Origin: Mesostigma viride
Lineage: Eukaryota; Streptophyta; Mesostigmatophyceae; Mesostigmatales; Mesostigmataceae
Direction of reading: 5' to 3'
Assembly (NCBI GenBank): GCA_009746045.1
Contig: RPFO01000086.1
Span: 1,290,397 to 1,354,396 of the forward strand
DNA length: 64,000 nucleotides
Positions 54,738 to 63,911 of this stretch are shown here, piece by piece; the stretch's first letter is position 1, and every line of letters begins with the position of its first letter. The notes beneath the pieces are model-generated. The model saw nothing but the letters and a program-made list of their open reading frames with translations, did no database searches and was not told the DNA's origin. The position numbers and the translations under genes are program-made.

Positions 54738-56719
54738 ACGTACGCTTGGACAGCCGTGTGCTACGGCCAGCCCGGCCAACTGGTTCACATCATGGAGGAC
54801 GGCACTCGCGGCGGCCTGCTGTCGCGGTCGGGCACCCAGCAAGGGGACCCCCTGGGACCCCTGTACTTTGCCGCCCCCCTCCAGGGTTGCCTCCAAGCGG
54901 TCCATGCTGCCCACCCGGCGGTCGCTATTCAGGCCTACTTGGATGATATCTACCTGCTGGGCCCTGTGCCGGACACCACCGCGGCTCTGCTGGCACTGCA
55001 GACCGCGGTGGCCGACATCAACCTCCAGTTGACCCTTGCCAAGTGCGCGGTGTACTCGCCCCAAGGTGATTGCTCCGGCTTTCCGCCCCAGCTCTTGGGC
55101 CGGGACGAGCGCCTCCATGGGTTGGATGTCCTCGGCGTTCCGGTTGGCGACCCCGCGTTTGTCATCGATGCTCTGCGGGCCGCCCTCGAGGCACGCACTG
55201 AGGTACTGCCCTTGATTGCGCGCCTTCATGATTCGCAGACCAAGGGTCTGCTTCTGTGGTTTTGCGCTCACCCTCGCGTCGTTCACTGGCTCCGGGGCGC
55301 TCTTCCGTCTCAGGTCCGGCTGGCCGCCGAGGGCCACGACGAACGCATCCAGTCGGCCTTGGCGCAGCTGGTCCCGGGCCCCGACCTCCCGCCACATGCT
55401 ATTCGCATTGCCTCCCTGCCTGCACGGATGGGTGGCTGCGGTCTGACTCGTGCCGCCCGGCTGGCCCCAGCAGCCTTTTTGGGCTCCGTCGCTCAGTCGT
55501 GGGCGGAAAGCTGCCGGCTCCTGCCCCTTTTGGCAACGGCAGCGCCTGACCTCCTGGACCCCAGCAGCCCTTTGCCCTTCGTCACCGCCATCCAGGAGGC
55601 CTATGCTGAGATCCAGCAGGCCTGTTCTCCCGTCCGTGCCGCTCAGGCGGTACAGCGCCACCTCCCTCGCGGCACTCCCTCGGTCGCCTCCGTTCAATCT
55701 CCCGCCGCATTCCCTGCTCGCGTCATCGATAAACACCAGAAAACCTACGCGGGTATTCTGCACACGGCTGATTGGATTGCTCTTTTCGCGGACCTCAACG
55801 CCCAGGGACGTGCGTGGCTGTTCTCGCTTTCCTTGCGGAGTGTGGGCTCGGCGTACCTTCGTGCTCTTCCCATGGCCCCCCATTCGCCTTGGCTCCCAGC
55901 CACTACTCGGTGGCGCTCCGGCACCAGCTATTTGCCCCGCAGCCTCTTGTTCCGGCCGGGCGGCCTTGTGGTAGCTGTGGGCAGCCGCTGGATCCCACGG
56001 GGACTCACTACCTTGCCTGCATGGGGGGCCAACAGAATCAGAATTGGTATTTGTATTTGCACACTGTCCTCCTGACGGTGGTGCTCGCCATGATTCGGTC
56101 GGTTTTCCCCCACGCGAACATCCGGTCCGAGGATGCGGATGGCGCTGCCTTCTATTCCCCCAACCACCGGCCTGACATCGTGGTGCTGGACTTTGAGGGG
56201 GGTGGCCGGCATCTGCTTATTGACGTTTCGGTGGCGCGGCCCTTGGCTCTTAGCCACGTGGCTGGGGCCTCCCTCACGGCAGGTTACACGGCGGACCGGG
56301 CGGAGCGGGCCAAGCTCCTGGCCTACGGCGACGTCGGGCACCATCGTGTGGTGCCCTTTGTCCTGGAGGAGTTTGGGGCCATGGGGCCCCTGACCTCCGC
56401 CTTCTTCAAGGAGTGTTGCCGGCTCCGGGAGGACCGGCTGGACCTGGAGGGCCAGCGGGCCCCATGGTCGGCGCGGACCTGGACGTCATATTGGCGTCAG
56501 CGCTTGTCGGTGGCGCTGACTCGGGCCATGGCGGACATCATGCTCCGCCGTACGCGGGCTGATTTTGCGGTGCAGCAGGGCTATTAGGTTCCTCCCGTTA
56601 GGCGTTTCCATTGGTCTTATCGTAGTATAGAGCTTTGACATGGCTCTGTATATAGGTTTATAGCTGGGCGTTTGCTTTGGTTTGAGTGATTTCACTCTGC
56701 TGTAAGTAATTATATTTTT
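54738..56719 (+). mobile_element. RLE-type LINE, 5'-truncated copy 1
   Basis: The ORF begins inside the reverse transcriptase, with SRSGTQQGDPLGPLYF (motif QGDPLGP) and AYLDDIYLLG (YLDD in place of the usual YADD). The C-terminal half carries CGSCGQPLDPTGTHYLAC, a C2HC zinc motif, then RPDIVVLDFEGGGRHLLIDV, a PD-(D/E)xK endonuclease as in R2/CRE/Dualen-like lineages. A C-run near 55,876 is one base shorter than in copy 2 and shifts the frame, so the ORF is in two parts (to 56,075, and 55,772-56,587). The 3' UTR is about 120 bp and ends CTGTAAGTAATTATATTTTT without poly-A. It sits in a TATATATTTT target; the same text follows copy 2, suggesting a target duplication around the pair. Confidence 0.85.
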
Positions 56720-56731
56720 AATATATATTTT

Positions 56732-58340
56732 CCATGGGTTGGATGTCCTCGGCGTTCCGGTTGGCGACCCCGCGTTTGTCATCGATGCTCTGCGGGCCGC
56801 CCTCGAGGCACGCACTGAGGTACTGCCCTTGATTGCGCGCCTTCATGATTCGCAGACCAAGGGTCTGCTTCTGTGGTTTTGCGCTCACCCTCGCGTCGTT
56901 CACTGGCTCCGGGGCGCTCTTCCGGCTCAGGTCCGGCTGGCCGCCGAGGGCCACGACGAACGCATCCAGTCGGCCTTGGCGCAGCTGGTCCCGGGCCCCG
57001 ACCTCCCGCCACATGCTATTCGCATTGCCTCCCTGCCTGCACGGATGGGTGGCTGCGGTCTGACTCGTGCCGCCCGGCTGGCCCCAGCAGCATTTTTGGG
57101 CTCCGTCGCTCAGTCGTGGGCGGAAAGCTGCCGGCTCCTGCCCCTTTTGGCAACAGCAGCGCCTGACCTCCTGGACCCCAGCAGCCCTTTGCCCTTCGTC
57201 ACCGCCATCCAGGAGGCCTATGCTGAGATCCAGCAGGCCTGTTCTCCCGTCCGTGCCGCTCAGGCGGTACAGCGCCACCTCCCTCGCGGCACTCCCTCGG
57301 TCGCCTCCGTTCAATCTCCCGCCGCATTCCCTGCTCGCGTCATCGATAAACACCAGAAAACCTACGCGGGTATTCTGCACACGGCTGATTGGATTGCTCT
57401 TTTTGCGGACCTCAACGCCCAGGGACGTGCGTGGCTGTTCTCGCTTTCCTTGCGGAGTGTGGGCTCGGCGTACCTTCGTGCTCTTCCCATGGCCCCCCCA
57501 TTCGCCTTGGCTCCCAGCCACTACTCGGTGGCGCTCCGGCACCAGCTATTTGCCCCGCAGCCTCTTGTTCCGGCCGGGCGGCCTTGTGGTAGCTGTGGGC
57601 AGCCGCTGGATCCCACGGGGACTCACTACCTTGCCTGCATGGGGGGCCAACAGAATCAGAATTGGTATTTGTATTTGCACACTGTCCTCCTGACGGTGGT
57701 GCTCGCCATGATTCGGTCGGTCTTCCCCCACGCGAACATCCGGTCCGAGGATGCGGATGGCGCTGCCTTCTATTCCCCCAACCACCGGCCTGACATCGTG
57801 GTGCTGGACTTTGAGGGGGGTGGACGGCATCTGCTTATTGACGTTTCGGTGGCGCGGCCCTTGGCTCTTAGCCACGTGGCTGGGGCCTCCCTCACGGCAG
57901 GTTACACGGCGGACCGGGCGGAGCGGGCCAAGCTCCTGGCCTATGGCGACGTCGGGCACCATCGTGTGGTGCCCTTTGTCCTGGAGGAGTTTGGGGCCAT
58001 GGGGCCCCTGACCTCCGCCTTCTTCAAGGAGTGTTGCCGGCTCCGGGAGGACCGGCTGGACCTGGAGGGCCAGCGGGCCCCATGGTCGGCGCGGACCTGG
58101 ACGTCATATTGGCGTCAGCGCTTGTCGGTGGCGCTGACTCGGGCCATGGCTGACATCATGCTCCGCCGTACGCGGGCTGATTTTGCGGTGCAGCAGGGCT
58201 ATTAGGTTCCTCCCGTTAGGCGTTTCCATTGGTCTTATCGTAGTATAGAGCTTTGACATGGCTCTGTATATAGGTTTATAGCTGGGCGTTTGCTTTGGTT
58301 TGAGTGATTTCACTCTGTTGTAAGTAATTATATTTTTTAT
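56732..58340 (+). mobile_element. RLE-type LINE, more truncated copy 2
   Basis: Starts at the position equivalent to 55,115 of copy 1 and is about 99 percent identical, with an uninterrupted frame 56,739-58,205 (488 aa) covering the end of RT, the C2HC motif and the PD-(D/E)xK endonuclease. It begins straight after the AT-rich tail of copy 1 with the junction ATATATTTTCC as in copy 1. Either a second insertion into the tail of the first or a local tandem duplication; the small divergence means it is recent. It cannot move on its own because it lacks most of the RT. Confidence 0.85.
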
Positions 58341-58560
58341 ATATATATTTTTAATCTGCTGCGTCGGATTTCGGGCTGATATTTTCGAACTTCTGCACTT
58401 TTCCACCTCTGATCTCTGGGATCTTTTTGCCACCTCATATCCCAGTCACAAATTTGCCTGCCTGGTCGGAATTTTTTACAGGGCAAAAGCAACATATTCC
58501 CACAGACTTGGCAAAAGCTCTCATTTCGTTTTACCATCCGCACGAAGTTGGGCTGTGGCT

Positions 58561-59097
58561 ATGGAAGAAAAGGGCAGCAAAGTGGAGGGGGGGAGCAGCT
58601 CTGAGTGCAGCTATGATTCCGACAAGGAAAACATTCCTCCATCGGAACTGATCAAGGTCCACGAATCCTGTTCGCCCGCCGGAAATCGGGTAATGAGGTT
58701 AAATGAGGGCCCTCTGCCATCCAAGGTGCTTGTTCCCAGGGAATTTGTGGCCACCGTCCACACACAGTTTGTGGAGATAAAGGACAAGATGGAGACTGTG
58801 ATCAGTAAGTACAAGAAGGACAAGGATGCCACAAGGAAGAGGCACGAAAGGGCCAAGAACAAGCTTGTCAAACAGATCCAGGACCTCCAAGGAGTTATTG
58901 CTGACAAGGAGGCCGCTGCAAACCTGTTGGAAATTGCTGCAAAGAACCAGACTATAAGTGCGGATAAATTGAGGGCGCAATTGGCCACCGCCCAGACGGA
59001 TTTGGTCAATGCCAGGACTGTAATTTCAGAGCTTACAAGGGATGTGAGGACCCTGAAGTCTTGCACACCCCGGCTAACTGAGCCCCCCATGAGTTGA
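58561..59097 (+). CDS. Coiled-coil protein, 178 aa
   Basis: Start ATG 58,561. N-terminal 30 residues are acidic and Ser-rich and include DKENIPPSE, a KEN-box-like motif (recognised by the APC/C in eukaryotes; whether it works here is unknown). Residues about 60-165 are predicted by eye to be a long coiled coil: EIKDKMETVISKYKKDKD, KRHERAKNKLVKQIQDLQ, LRAQLATAQTDLVNARTVIS. No family is recognised. Intronless and followed within a few hundred bases by other small genes in the same direction. Confidence 0.6.
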   Translation: MEEKGSKVEGGSSSECSYDSDKENIPPSELIKVHESCSPAGNRVMRLNEGPLPSKVLVPREFVATVHTQFVEIKDKMETVISKYKKDKDATRKRHERAKNKLVKQIQDLQGVIADKEAAANLLEIAAKNQTISADKLRAQLATAQTDLVNARTVISELTRDVRTLKSCTPRLTEPPMS

Positions 59098-59115
59098 GAG
59101 AAATTATGTGCACGG

Positions 59116-59349
59116 ATGGTATGTTATTTGCATGACCAAGGGTGCGCTGGTAGGGTCTTTACTTGTTTGGACAGGCTTAGCAAAACTTGCATCTTATTTG
59201 CGCGACCATTGTACAAAGGGGTCAAACGAGTCGATTGGTCGATCTCGTCGCGCGAAAGAGTCGGCGGAGTGCATGCTCCATCGAGCCATGTCCCCTCCCA
59301 GGAACGAACGCAAACGCAACCATCCCAACAGCCTCAATATGGAACGTGA
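59116..59349 (+). CDS. Hypothetical small ORF, 77 aa
   Basis: Begins shortly after the coiled-coil gene. It ends in a Gln/Thr/Ser-rich tail (QERTQTQPSQQPQYGT). Two other plus-strand frames overlap it (59,108-59,398 and 59,187-59,414), and I cannot say which, if any, is coding. No family is recognised. Confidence 0.2.
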   Translation: MVCYLHDQGCAGRVFTCLDRLSKTCILFARPLYKGVKRVDWSISSRERVGGVHAPSSHVPSQERTQTQPSQQPQYGT

Positions 59350-59433
59350 GGAGGAGCTGGTCTCCATTCGCAGCCTCGCTCACCCGCCTAAGGAATAAAT
59401 TCCCTGATGTATAATTGTTAATAAATTGCATTC

Positions 59434-59646
59434 ATGTCGTTCAATGTGTCCACCTCTAGTATTGAGAACACCCCTCCCGTGGTGGAGGGTCTGGGCGAGT
59501 TGAAGAGGAGGGAGCCGCTGGACCCCACGGCCCCCATACGCGACCCCCCTCTTGTGTCCGCTAAGGAGTGGACCATCCCGCTGCTTTATCTGATTGCTAC
59601 GATTGCCCTGCTTGTTATGATGATGAAAAAGAACAAGGTCAATTAA
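59434..59646 (+). CDS. Small C-terminally anchored membrane protein, 70 aa
   Basis: MSFNVSTSSIENTPPVVEGL opens a Pro-rich N-terminal part; residues about 46-63 (WTIPLLYLIATIALLVMMM) form one membrane segment, followed by a short basic tail KKNKVN. The start is preceded by an AT-rich TTAATAAATTGCATTC stretch. Small tail-anchored proteins of this build are frequent in large DNA viruses. The function is not known. Confidence 0.55.
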   Translation: MSFNVSTSSIENTPPVVEGLGELKRREPLDPTAPIRDPPLVSAKEWTIPLLYLIATIALLVMMMKKNKVN

Positions 59647-59655
59647 TCATAATTA

Positions 59656-60573
59656 TTACGCTTTTATCCTCTTGTCCCTGTTCCATGCCTGGTTCTCAAG
59701 CATGAGTCGTTTGTTGTTTGCCGCAAACTCGGGGCCGCGGTACTCGCGAGCCTTATTGTAGTGGCCCAGCTTTTCCAGCCCCGGTGCCAATGCCTCCACC
59801 ATGACCAGCGCCGTCTTCTCGGGGTCTTTCCCGGCAAGTACCTCCTCTTGGTGCCGCAAATGGAAGAATTCGGTCAATGCGCACATGGGGTCTGTGAACG
59901 TGTCGCGAGTGGCCTGGCTCTTCTTCGTGAGCCCCTGGTCCTTCCTGTAGTCGGCGGTCTGCTCGTAGCCGGTCACCAGCTTGTTGGACGCGTTGTTGAC
60001 GATGGCGTACACCCTGGACGGCACGGGCTTGGCGCTGCTCTCCTTGATGGCGCGCATGTCTAGCTTATTACTCTCGCAGCTCTTGATGCGAGGGGCCTCC
60101 GACACTTGCTGGCGAGGGAGAGGCACAAACTCCTCGCCGGTATTGTCGCGATACCTATCCAACAACTCTTGAATTAGAGCCGGGTCCGCGTCCAGGTATC
60201 TCTCCAATAGCACAGCCACTGACTGGCGAAAGGCGGCGGCCTTCTTGCCGGGTAGGACCTGGATTATCTTTATGATTCCCTGTCGGTCAGTGACAGGCGT
60301 CTCTCGTTGCCCTTGGCCGGTGAAACGGAAGTGTACGATGGCATCGTACACTTCTTCATGGGCCGAGCACAGTTTTTTGAAGGCCTCGCTTGCGTGTCTG
60401 AATGAATTAGTTGTGAACGATCCATCCGGCTTCATAAATATCATGCACTTGATAGCATCAATAACCGAAATCTTGCCATCCGGGGTCACGCGAATCTTGC
60501 CAGCAAATGGATCCTGCTCACCAGACCCATCGCGCAAGGGTTGCAAATACCTCACAACTGCATTGGAGGCCAT
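59656..60573 (-). CDS. MSV199/KilA-N-type viral domain protein, paralogue 1, 305 aa
   Basis: Start chosen at 60,573 (MASNAVVRYLQP) because the paralogue starts at the same place with MASQALVRYLQP; a 20-residue upstream extension is open but unmatched. The N-terminal part reads GKIRVTPDGKISVIDAIK; then GQGQRETPVTDRQGIIKIIQ and LPGKKAAAFRQSVAVLLERY with LDADPALI, the pattern of the MSV199/KilA-N-like DNA-binding region found in many large DNA viruses and their relics in algae. The C-terminal half is shared with paralogue 2 (TGYEQTADYRKDQGLTKKSQ, LAPGLEKLGHY, NNKRLMLENQAWNRDKR). The 3' end is 10 bp from that of the small membrane gene, tail to tail. Role unknown; likely DNA binding. Confidence 0.7.
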   Translation of the reverse strand: MASNAVVRYLQPLRDGSGEQDPFAGKIRVTPDGKISVIDAIKCMIFMKPDGSFTTNSFRHASEAFKKLCSAHEEVYDAIVHFRFTGQGQRETPVTDRQGIIKIIQVLPGKKAAAFRQSVAVLLERYLDADPALIQELLDRYRDNTGEEFVPLPRQQVSEAPRIKSCESNKLDMRAIKESSAKPVPSRVYAIVNNASNKLVTGYEQTADYRKDQGLTKKSQATRDTFTDPMCALTEFFHLRHQEEVLAGKDPEKTALVMVEALAPGLEKLGHYNKAREYRGPEFAANNKRLMLENQAWNRDKRIKA

Positions 60574-60663
60574 GATTGATTTATTGTTGTTGTAGAAATT
60601 GTATCGCTCCAGATAAGCGCGCCACCGTTTCAAGGTTGTCCATTATCATTATTATGATTGCAA

Positions 60664-61548
60664 TTACGCTTTTATCCTCTTGTCCCTGTTCCATGCCTGG
60701 TTCTCTAGCATAAGACGCTTGTTGTTTGCCGCGAACTCGGGGCCGCGGTACTCGCGAGCCTCCTCGTAGTGGCCCAACTGTTCCAGCCCCGGTGCCAACA
60801 TCTCCACTATGGAGAGGGCCGACTTCTCGGGGTCGCCACCCTTAGACACCATGGCCTTGTGCTGCTCGTGAAAGAATATCGACAGACCACACATGCCGTC
60901 CGTGAACGTGTCGCGAGTGGCCTGACTCTTCTTCGTGAGCCCTTGGTCCTTGCGGTAGTCTGCTGTGTGCTCGTACCCCGTTGCCAGCTTGTTGGAACTG
61001 TTGTTGACGGCGGCGTACACTCGAGCGGGCACCGGCTTGGCGCTGCTCTCCTTGATGGCGCGCATGTCCAGCTTGGTTTTCTCGCAGCTCTTGATGCGAG
61101 GGGCCTCCAACACTTGCTGGCGAGGGAGAGGCACGAACTCCTCGCCGGTCCTGTCGCGGTACCGGTTGTGCAGGTCCTGGATGAGCGCCGGGTCGGCGTC
61201 GAGGTACTTCTCCAGCAGCACTGCCATGTGGTGGCGGAAGGCGGCGGCCTTCTTGCATGGCAGTATCTGAATTATCCTTATGGCACCTCGTCGGTCTGTG
61301 ACTGGGGTCTCTCGCTGACCGGCACCGGGAAACTTGAAGTTGTCCAGATTCTGGACAACCTCATCCTCCTTCCAATCCTTTGCCAAATCGCCAAATACTT
61401 GCCTGGGGTTCTTCATGCCCGTTGACGAGATGAGGTCAAACACGGATATTTTGCCATCTGGCGTCACTCTGATCTTGCCAGCAAAGGGGTCCTCCCCCGG
61501 CACATCGCGCGAAGGCTGCAGATACCTCACAAGTGCTTGGGACGCCAT
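60664..61548 (-). CDS. MSV199/KilA-N-type viral domain protein, paralogue 2, 294 aa
   Basis: Tandem paralogue of the preceding gene, ending 91 bp before its start codon, in the same direction. Shared core: GAGQRETPVTDRRGAIRIIQ, LPCKKAAAFRHHMAVLLEKY, EEFVPLPRQQVLEAPRIKSC, KLDMRAIKESSAKPVP. The two differ most in residues about 40-85, where this copy has SSTGMKNPRQVFGDLAKDW and paralogue 1 has an unrelated-looking stretch. The duplication is older than the palindrome and LINE events judging by divergence (roughly two thirds identical). A third remnant lies just upstream at about 61,600-61,650. Confidence 0.7.
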   Translation of the reverse strand: MASQALVRYLQPSRDVPGEDPFAGKIRVTPDGKISVFDLISSTGMKNPRQVFGDLAKDWKEDEVVQNLDNFKFPGAGQRETPVTDRRGAIRIIQILPCKKAAAFRHHMAVLLEKYLDADPALIQDLHNRYRDRTGEEFVPLPRQQVLEAPRIKSCEKTKLDMRAIKESSAKPVPARVYAAVNNSSNKLATGYEHTADYRKDQGLTKKSQATRDTFTDGMCGLSIFFHEQHKAMVSKGGDPEKSALSIVEMLAPGLEQLGHYEEAREYRGPEFAANNKRLMLENQAWNRDKRIKA

Positions 61549-61599
61549 GGCTGTTTACTTGTGGCGGAGAAATGTTATCCGCTGAGATAAGCGCGCCAT

Positions 61600-61655
61600 A
61601 TGCTACCAGGTAATCACTGCAAATGATCCATCCGGCTTAGTAAACATATATTCCG
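61600..61655 (-). pseudogene. Fragment of a third MSV199/KilA-N-type paralogue
   Basis: Minus-strand text reads FTKPDGSFAVITW, matching FMKPDGSFTTNSF of paralogue 1 in a segment that paralogue 2 lacks. It lies between paralogue 2 and the divergent gene at 61,687. A short relic of the same family; nothing else of that copy is recognised. Confidence 0.5.
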
Positions 61656-61686
61656 CGAATATAAAAACACACGCATGTATTATAAC

Positions 61687-62103
61687 ATGGCGGCAAAGAA
61701 AACGCGCACCCCACGACGCGCTCGTACGGTGCACCGCGCACACCGCTCCCGAGCCGCTGCGGTGCTGACGCCGGACATGGAGCATAATTACCACGCGGCA
61801 TCGGGGATCCTGTCGTATCGTTTCGGCGGGGCGTTGGAGGCATTGGCGAAGGGCAAGGTGTTGGCGAAGGGCGACGTCCCCTCTGCCCAGTACAGAAGAG
61901 ACCTACAGGAGGCCAACGTGATGGAGCGGAACCTGCAGCAGGCGTGGCTCGTGTCTATGGATAAACTGCGCCGACTGAGAGAACGAGGCGCGGGCATCCT
62001 TTACAGAGGGCCGGACGCCATTGTCGATTGGGTCATGAGAGCCGCCAAGACCGTCGTCATGCCTGGTAGGCGGGGACTCGCGGGTAAGCGTAACCGTTTT
62101 TGA
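61687..62103 (+). CDS. Small basic protein, 138 aa
   Basis: Start at 61,687 (MAAKKTRTPRRARTVHRAHR); an ATG 12 bp upstream would add four residues. The first 25 residues are strongly basic, the middle is helical with Ala/Leu/Glu, and the end is basic again (GRRGLAGKRNRF). No family is recognised. The composition suits nucleic-acid binding. Divergent from the MSV199-type pair, so the two directions share a promoter region of about 140 bp. Confidence 0.6.
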   Translation: MAAKKTRTPRRARTVHRAHRSRAAAVLTPDMEHNYHAASGILSYRFGGALEALAKGKVLAKGDVPSAQYRRDLQEANVMERNLQQAWLVSMDKLRRLRERGAGILYRGPDAIVDWVMRAAKTVVMPGRRGLAGKRNRF

Positions 62104-62140
62104 TTAAAAAATATCGGTGAGTTGTATACGCGATATACGG

Positions 62141-62434
62141 ATGCCGGTCGGGAGCAAAGCTGACGTCATGAAGGGCAGGGCGACCAGGACGAGCGGAGGG
62201 CTCACGAGCGACAAACTGGTGCGGAGGAAGGACGGCCGGGTCGTTTCAAAGGCAAAGAGCAAGATAGGGGCGCAGAACCCGTGGGCCAAGTTCGTGAAGA
62301 AGGTGCACGTGGAGACCGGTGGCTCGCTGAGTGACGCGATGGTGGAGGCCAAGAGACGGGTGGACGGCTTGTTGAAGGCAAACGGCCTCGCAAACACCCC
62401 CGAGAACCGGCGCGATGTCATTTCCGGTCTCTAA
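62141..62434 (+). CDS. Small basic protein with SKAKSK motif, 97 aa
   Basis: Starts 37 bp after the preceding stop, same direction. Basic N-terminus (KADVMKGRATRTS), KDGRVVSKAKSKIGAQNPWA, then a helical segment (GGSLSDAMVEAKRRVDGLL). It resembles the short Lys-rich proteins with VSKKAS-type motifs seen in large algal viruses, a similarity of style only. An open antisense frame with Pro/Arg repeats overlaps its end and was not preferred. Confidence 0.5.
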   Translation: MPVGSKADVMKGRATRTSGGLTSDKLVRRKDGRVVSKAKSKIGAQNPWAKFVKKVHVETGGSLSDAMVEAKRRVDGLLKANGLANTPENRRDVISGL

Positions 62435-62659
62435 TCCGGTCCTCTTCTTCTTGGCCTCCCGCGGCTGTCTGGGTCTGGGCCTGGGGCGCGGCCGCGGCAC
62501 AGGCATCGGCACGGGCAACGGGATGGGGATGGGGATGGGGATGGGGCGCGGCGCGGGGACAGGCTTGAAAGTGGTGTGCATCCTTTGTCCTTTGTAGTGT
62601 GCTTTGATTTGTTGTTGTACCCGGGCGCACGGTAACGATTATAAGATGCAACAAGTGAT

Positions 62660-62902
62660 TTGAACTATGTGAATGAGTGTTTTCATTTATTAACTGTTTT
62701 TTTTGCTCCCATACATAATAAAAAAAAGTGCGGAGGTCGCACAAAACATCTTGGGAGATGCAATAACCCCGTAGTCAGAGGGAGGTGCCACTTGCATAAA
62801 GGGGGCACTGCACACACCGCCAGACAGGGTGTGAAGTACAAGTGGTCGTTTCTTAAGAAAGTCCCTGAATACACGTCTACGCAAAGGGCTCGGGGCACGT
62901 GA
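62660..62902 (+). CDS. Short Cys/His motif protein, start unclear
   Basis: The frame holds CGGRTKHLGRCNNPVVRGRC + HLHKGG, the same C-x-C-x-C-x2-H-x-GG order as in the 644-aa protein at 51 kb, followed by a basic tail (YKWSFLKKVPEYTSTQRARG). No in-frame ATG precedes the motif, so the start may be non-ATG, lie in a spliced exon, or the piece may be a relic. It overlaps the 3' end of the Rieske gene by 26 bp, tail to tail. Confidence 0.4.
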   Translation: MNYVNECFHLLTVFFAPIHNKKKCGGRTKHLGRCNNPVVRGRCHLHKGGTAHTARQGVKYKWSFLKKVPEYTSTQRARGT

Positions 62903-63911
62903 TGCCGTATACCTTCCTCATTCTGTCCCTGTACAGATTCACGAACGCGTCACTGGGGGTTAGGCGATTGCGCCACCACTCCTCTGCAACGACGTTCGCT
63001 ACGATGTCGTTGTCCTCTTGCAGCGGTAGAGCGTTGACCAGCCAGAACAAGAAGTCCCACGCTGGGGCCGTTAGGATGTTGCGAGACACTCGACAGGTGA
63101 CGAGGGACTTGTTTGATTCGTAGGGCTGCACGCTGAACCACAGGACAAACACGGGCTTCTCGTGTCCTGATATCCTGAAACGCAGACTCGCAGTGTAGGG
63201 CAGGTGGAACTCGTTGTCCACTGATATGGTCATCGCGCCTTGTGCGGGCGCCGGAGAAGCCTTGCCAAATTCCGGCATGAGCCACAGGAGCGCGCGTCCA
63301 GCAACATCCGCGGACACGGGATAGCTATACACGGTCTTCCCCACGAGGGGGCTCGCGTGCCCGCCCTTCTCGGTCGTCACGTCAGTGCTCTTGGCGTCCA
63401 CGATCTTCACCTTGTGAACGTGCTGGAGATGCACGTGGTCCAATAAGTTCTCCATGACGATCATGGGATGGGCCTGCATGCGCGTCGAGTACGAGAACGT
63501 CCTGTATCCGTCGTCGGCAAACTCCGGCATGGTCGGCGGGGGCGACTCTCCATTGCCGATGCCGGCGTTCACCCAGACCAAGTCTGTGTCCTCCTTTGCG
63601 TCTAAATAGTTGTCGCCGTTGTTCTGCTTGCCCCAGTACATCCCGTGGTAGGGGCAACGGACGCAACCGTCCTCCACCTTGCAATTGTGCGACAGGCGCG
63701 CCCCGCGGTGAGGGCACACGTTCCTCACGGCGAGCGTCTCGTCTCTCTGTCGATGATTGTACAGGAGGATCTCCTCATTGTATATCTTCGTCACCTTCGA
63801 ATCGCGAGACTTGCGTCCCACGCACACCCACTTGTCTGGGTGCTCGTTGGACGCCTGGCACGGTCGATGATGTCTCGGCAGGGTGACACGACCGTGAAGT
63901 GCATACGCCAT
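62877..63911 (-). CDS. Rieske non-heme iron oxygenase, 344 aa, intronless
   Basis: Rieske oxygenase alpha-subunit type: electrons pass from the [2Fe-2S] centre to a mononuclear iron that activates O2. The Rieske ligands are C66 and H68 (CPHRG) and C86 and H89 (CPYHG). The iron site is ENLLDHVHLQHVH with N155, D158, H161 and H166 in the N-x2-D-x2-H-x4-H pattern; an Asp in QEDNDIV near the C-terminus is the likely third ligand. The length fits the pheophorbide-oxygenase/vanillate-demethylase-like group. No transit peptide or C-terminal membrane segment is obvious, unlike plastid members. Substrate unknown. It lacks introns, unlike the host genes here, and sits among virus-like genes, so viral capture or transfer is plausible. 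It carries no sign of decay. Confidence 0.85.
   Translation of the reverse strand: MAYALHGRVTLPRHHRPCQASNEHPDKWVCVGRKSRDSKVTKIYNEEILLYNHRQRDETLAVRNVCPHRGARLSHNCKVEDGCVRCPYHGMYWGKQNNGDNYLDAKEDTDLVWVNAGIGNGESPPPTMPEFADDGYRTFSYSTRMQAHPMIVMENLLDHVHLQHVHKVKIVDAKSTDVTTEKGGHASPLVGKTVYSYPVSADVAGRALLWLMPEFGKASPAPAQGAMTISVDNEFHLPYTASLRFRISGHEKPVFVLWFSVQPYESNKSLVTCRVSRNILTAPAWDFLFWLVNALPLQEDNDIVANVVAEEWWRNRLTPSDAFVNLYRDRMRKVYGITCPEPFA

Noticed and set aside
54651-57542. Minus-strand frames of 410 and 274 codons
   Set aside because: Antisense shadows of the LINE ORFs, which carry clear RT and endonuclease motifs on the plus strand.
62246-62581. Pro/Arg-rich minus-strand frame
   Set aside because: Overlaps the small basic gene by almost 190 bp and owes its openness to a GGGATG short repeat; left out though not excluded.
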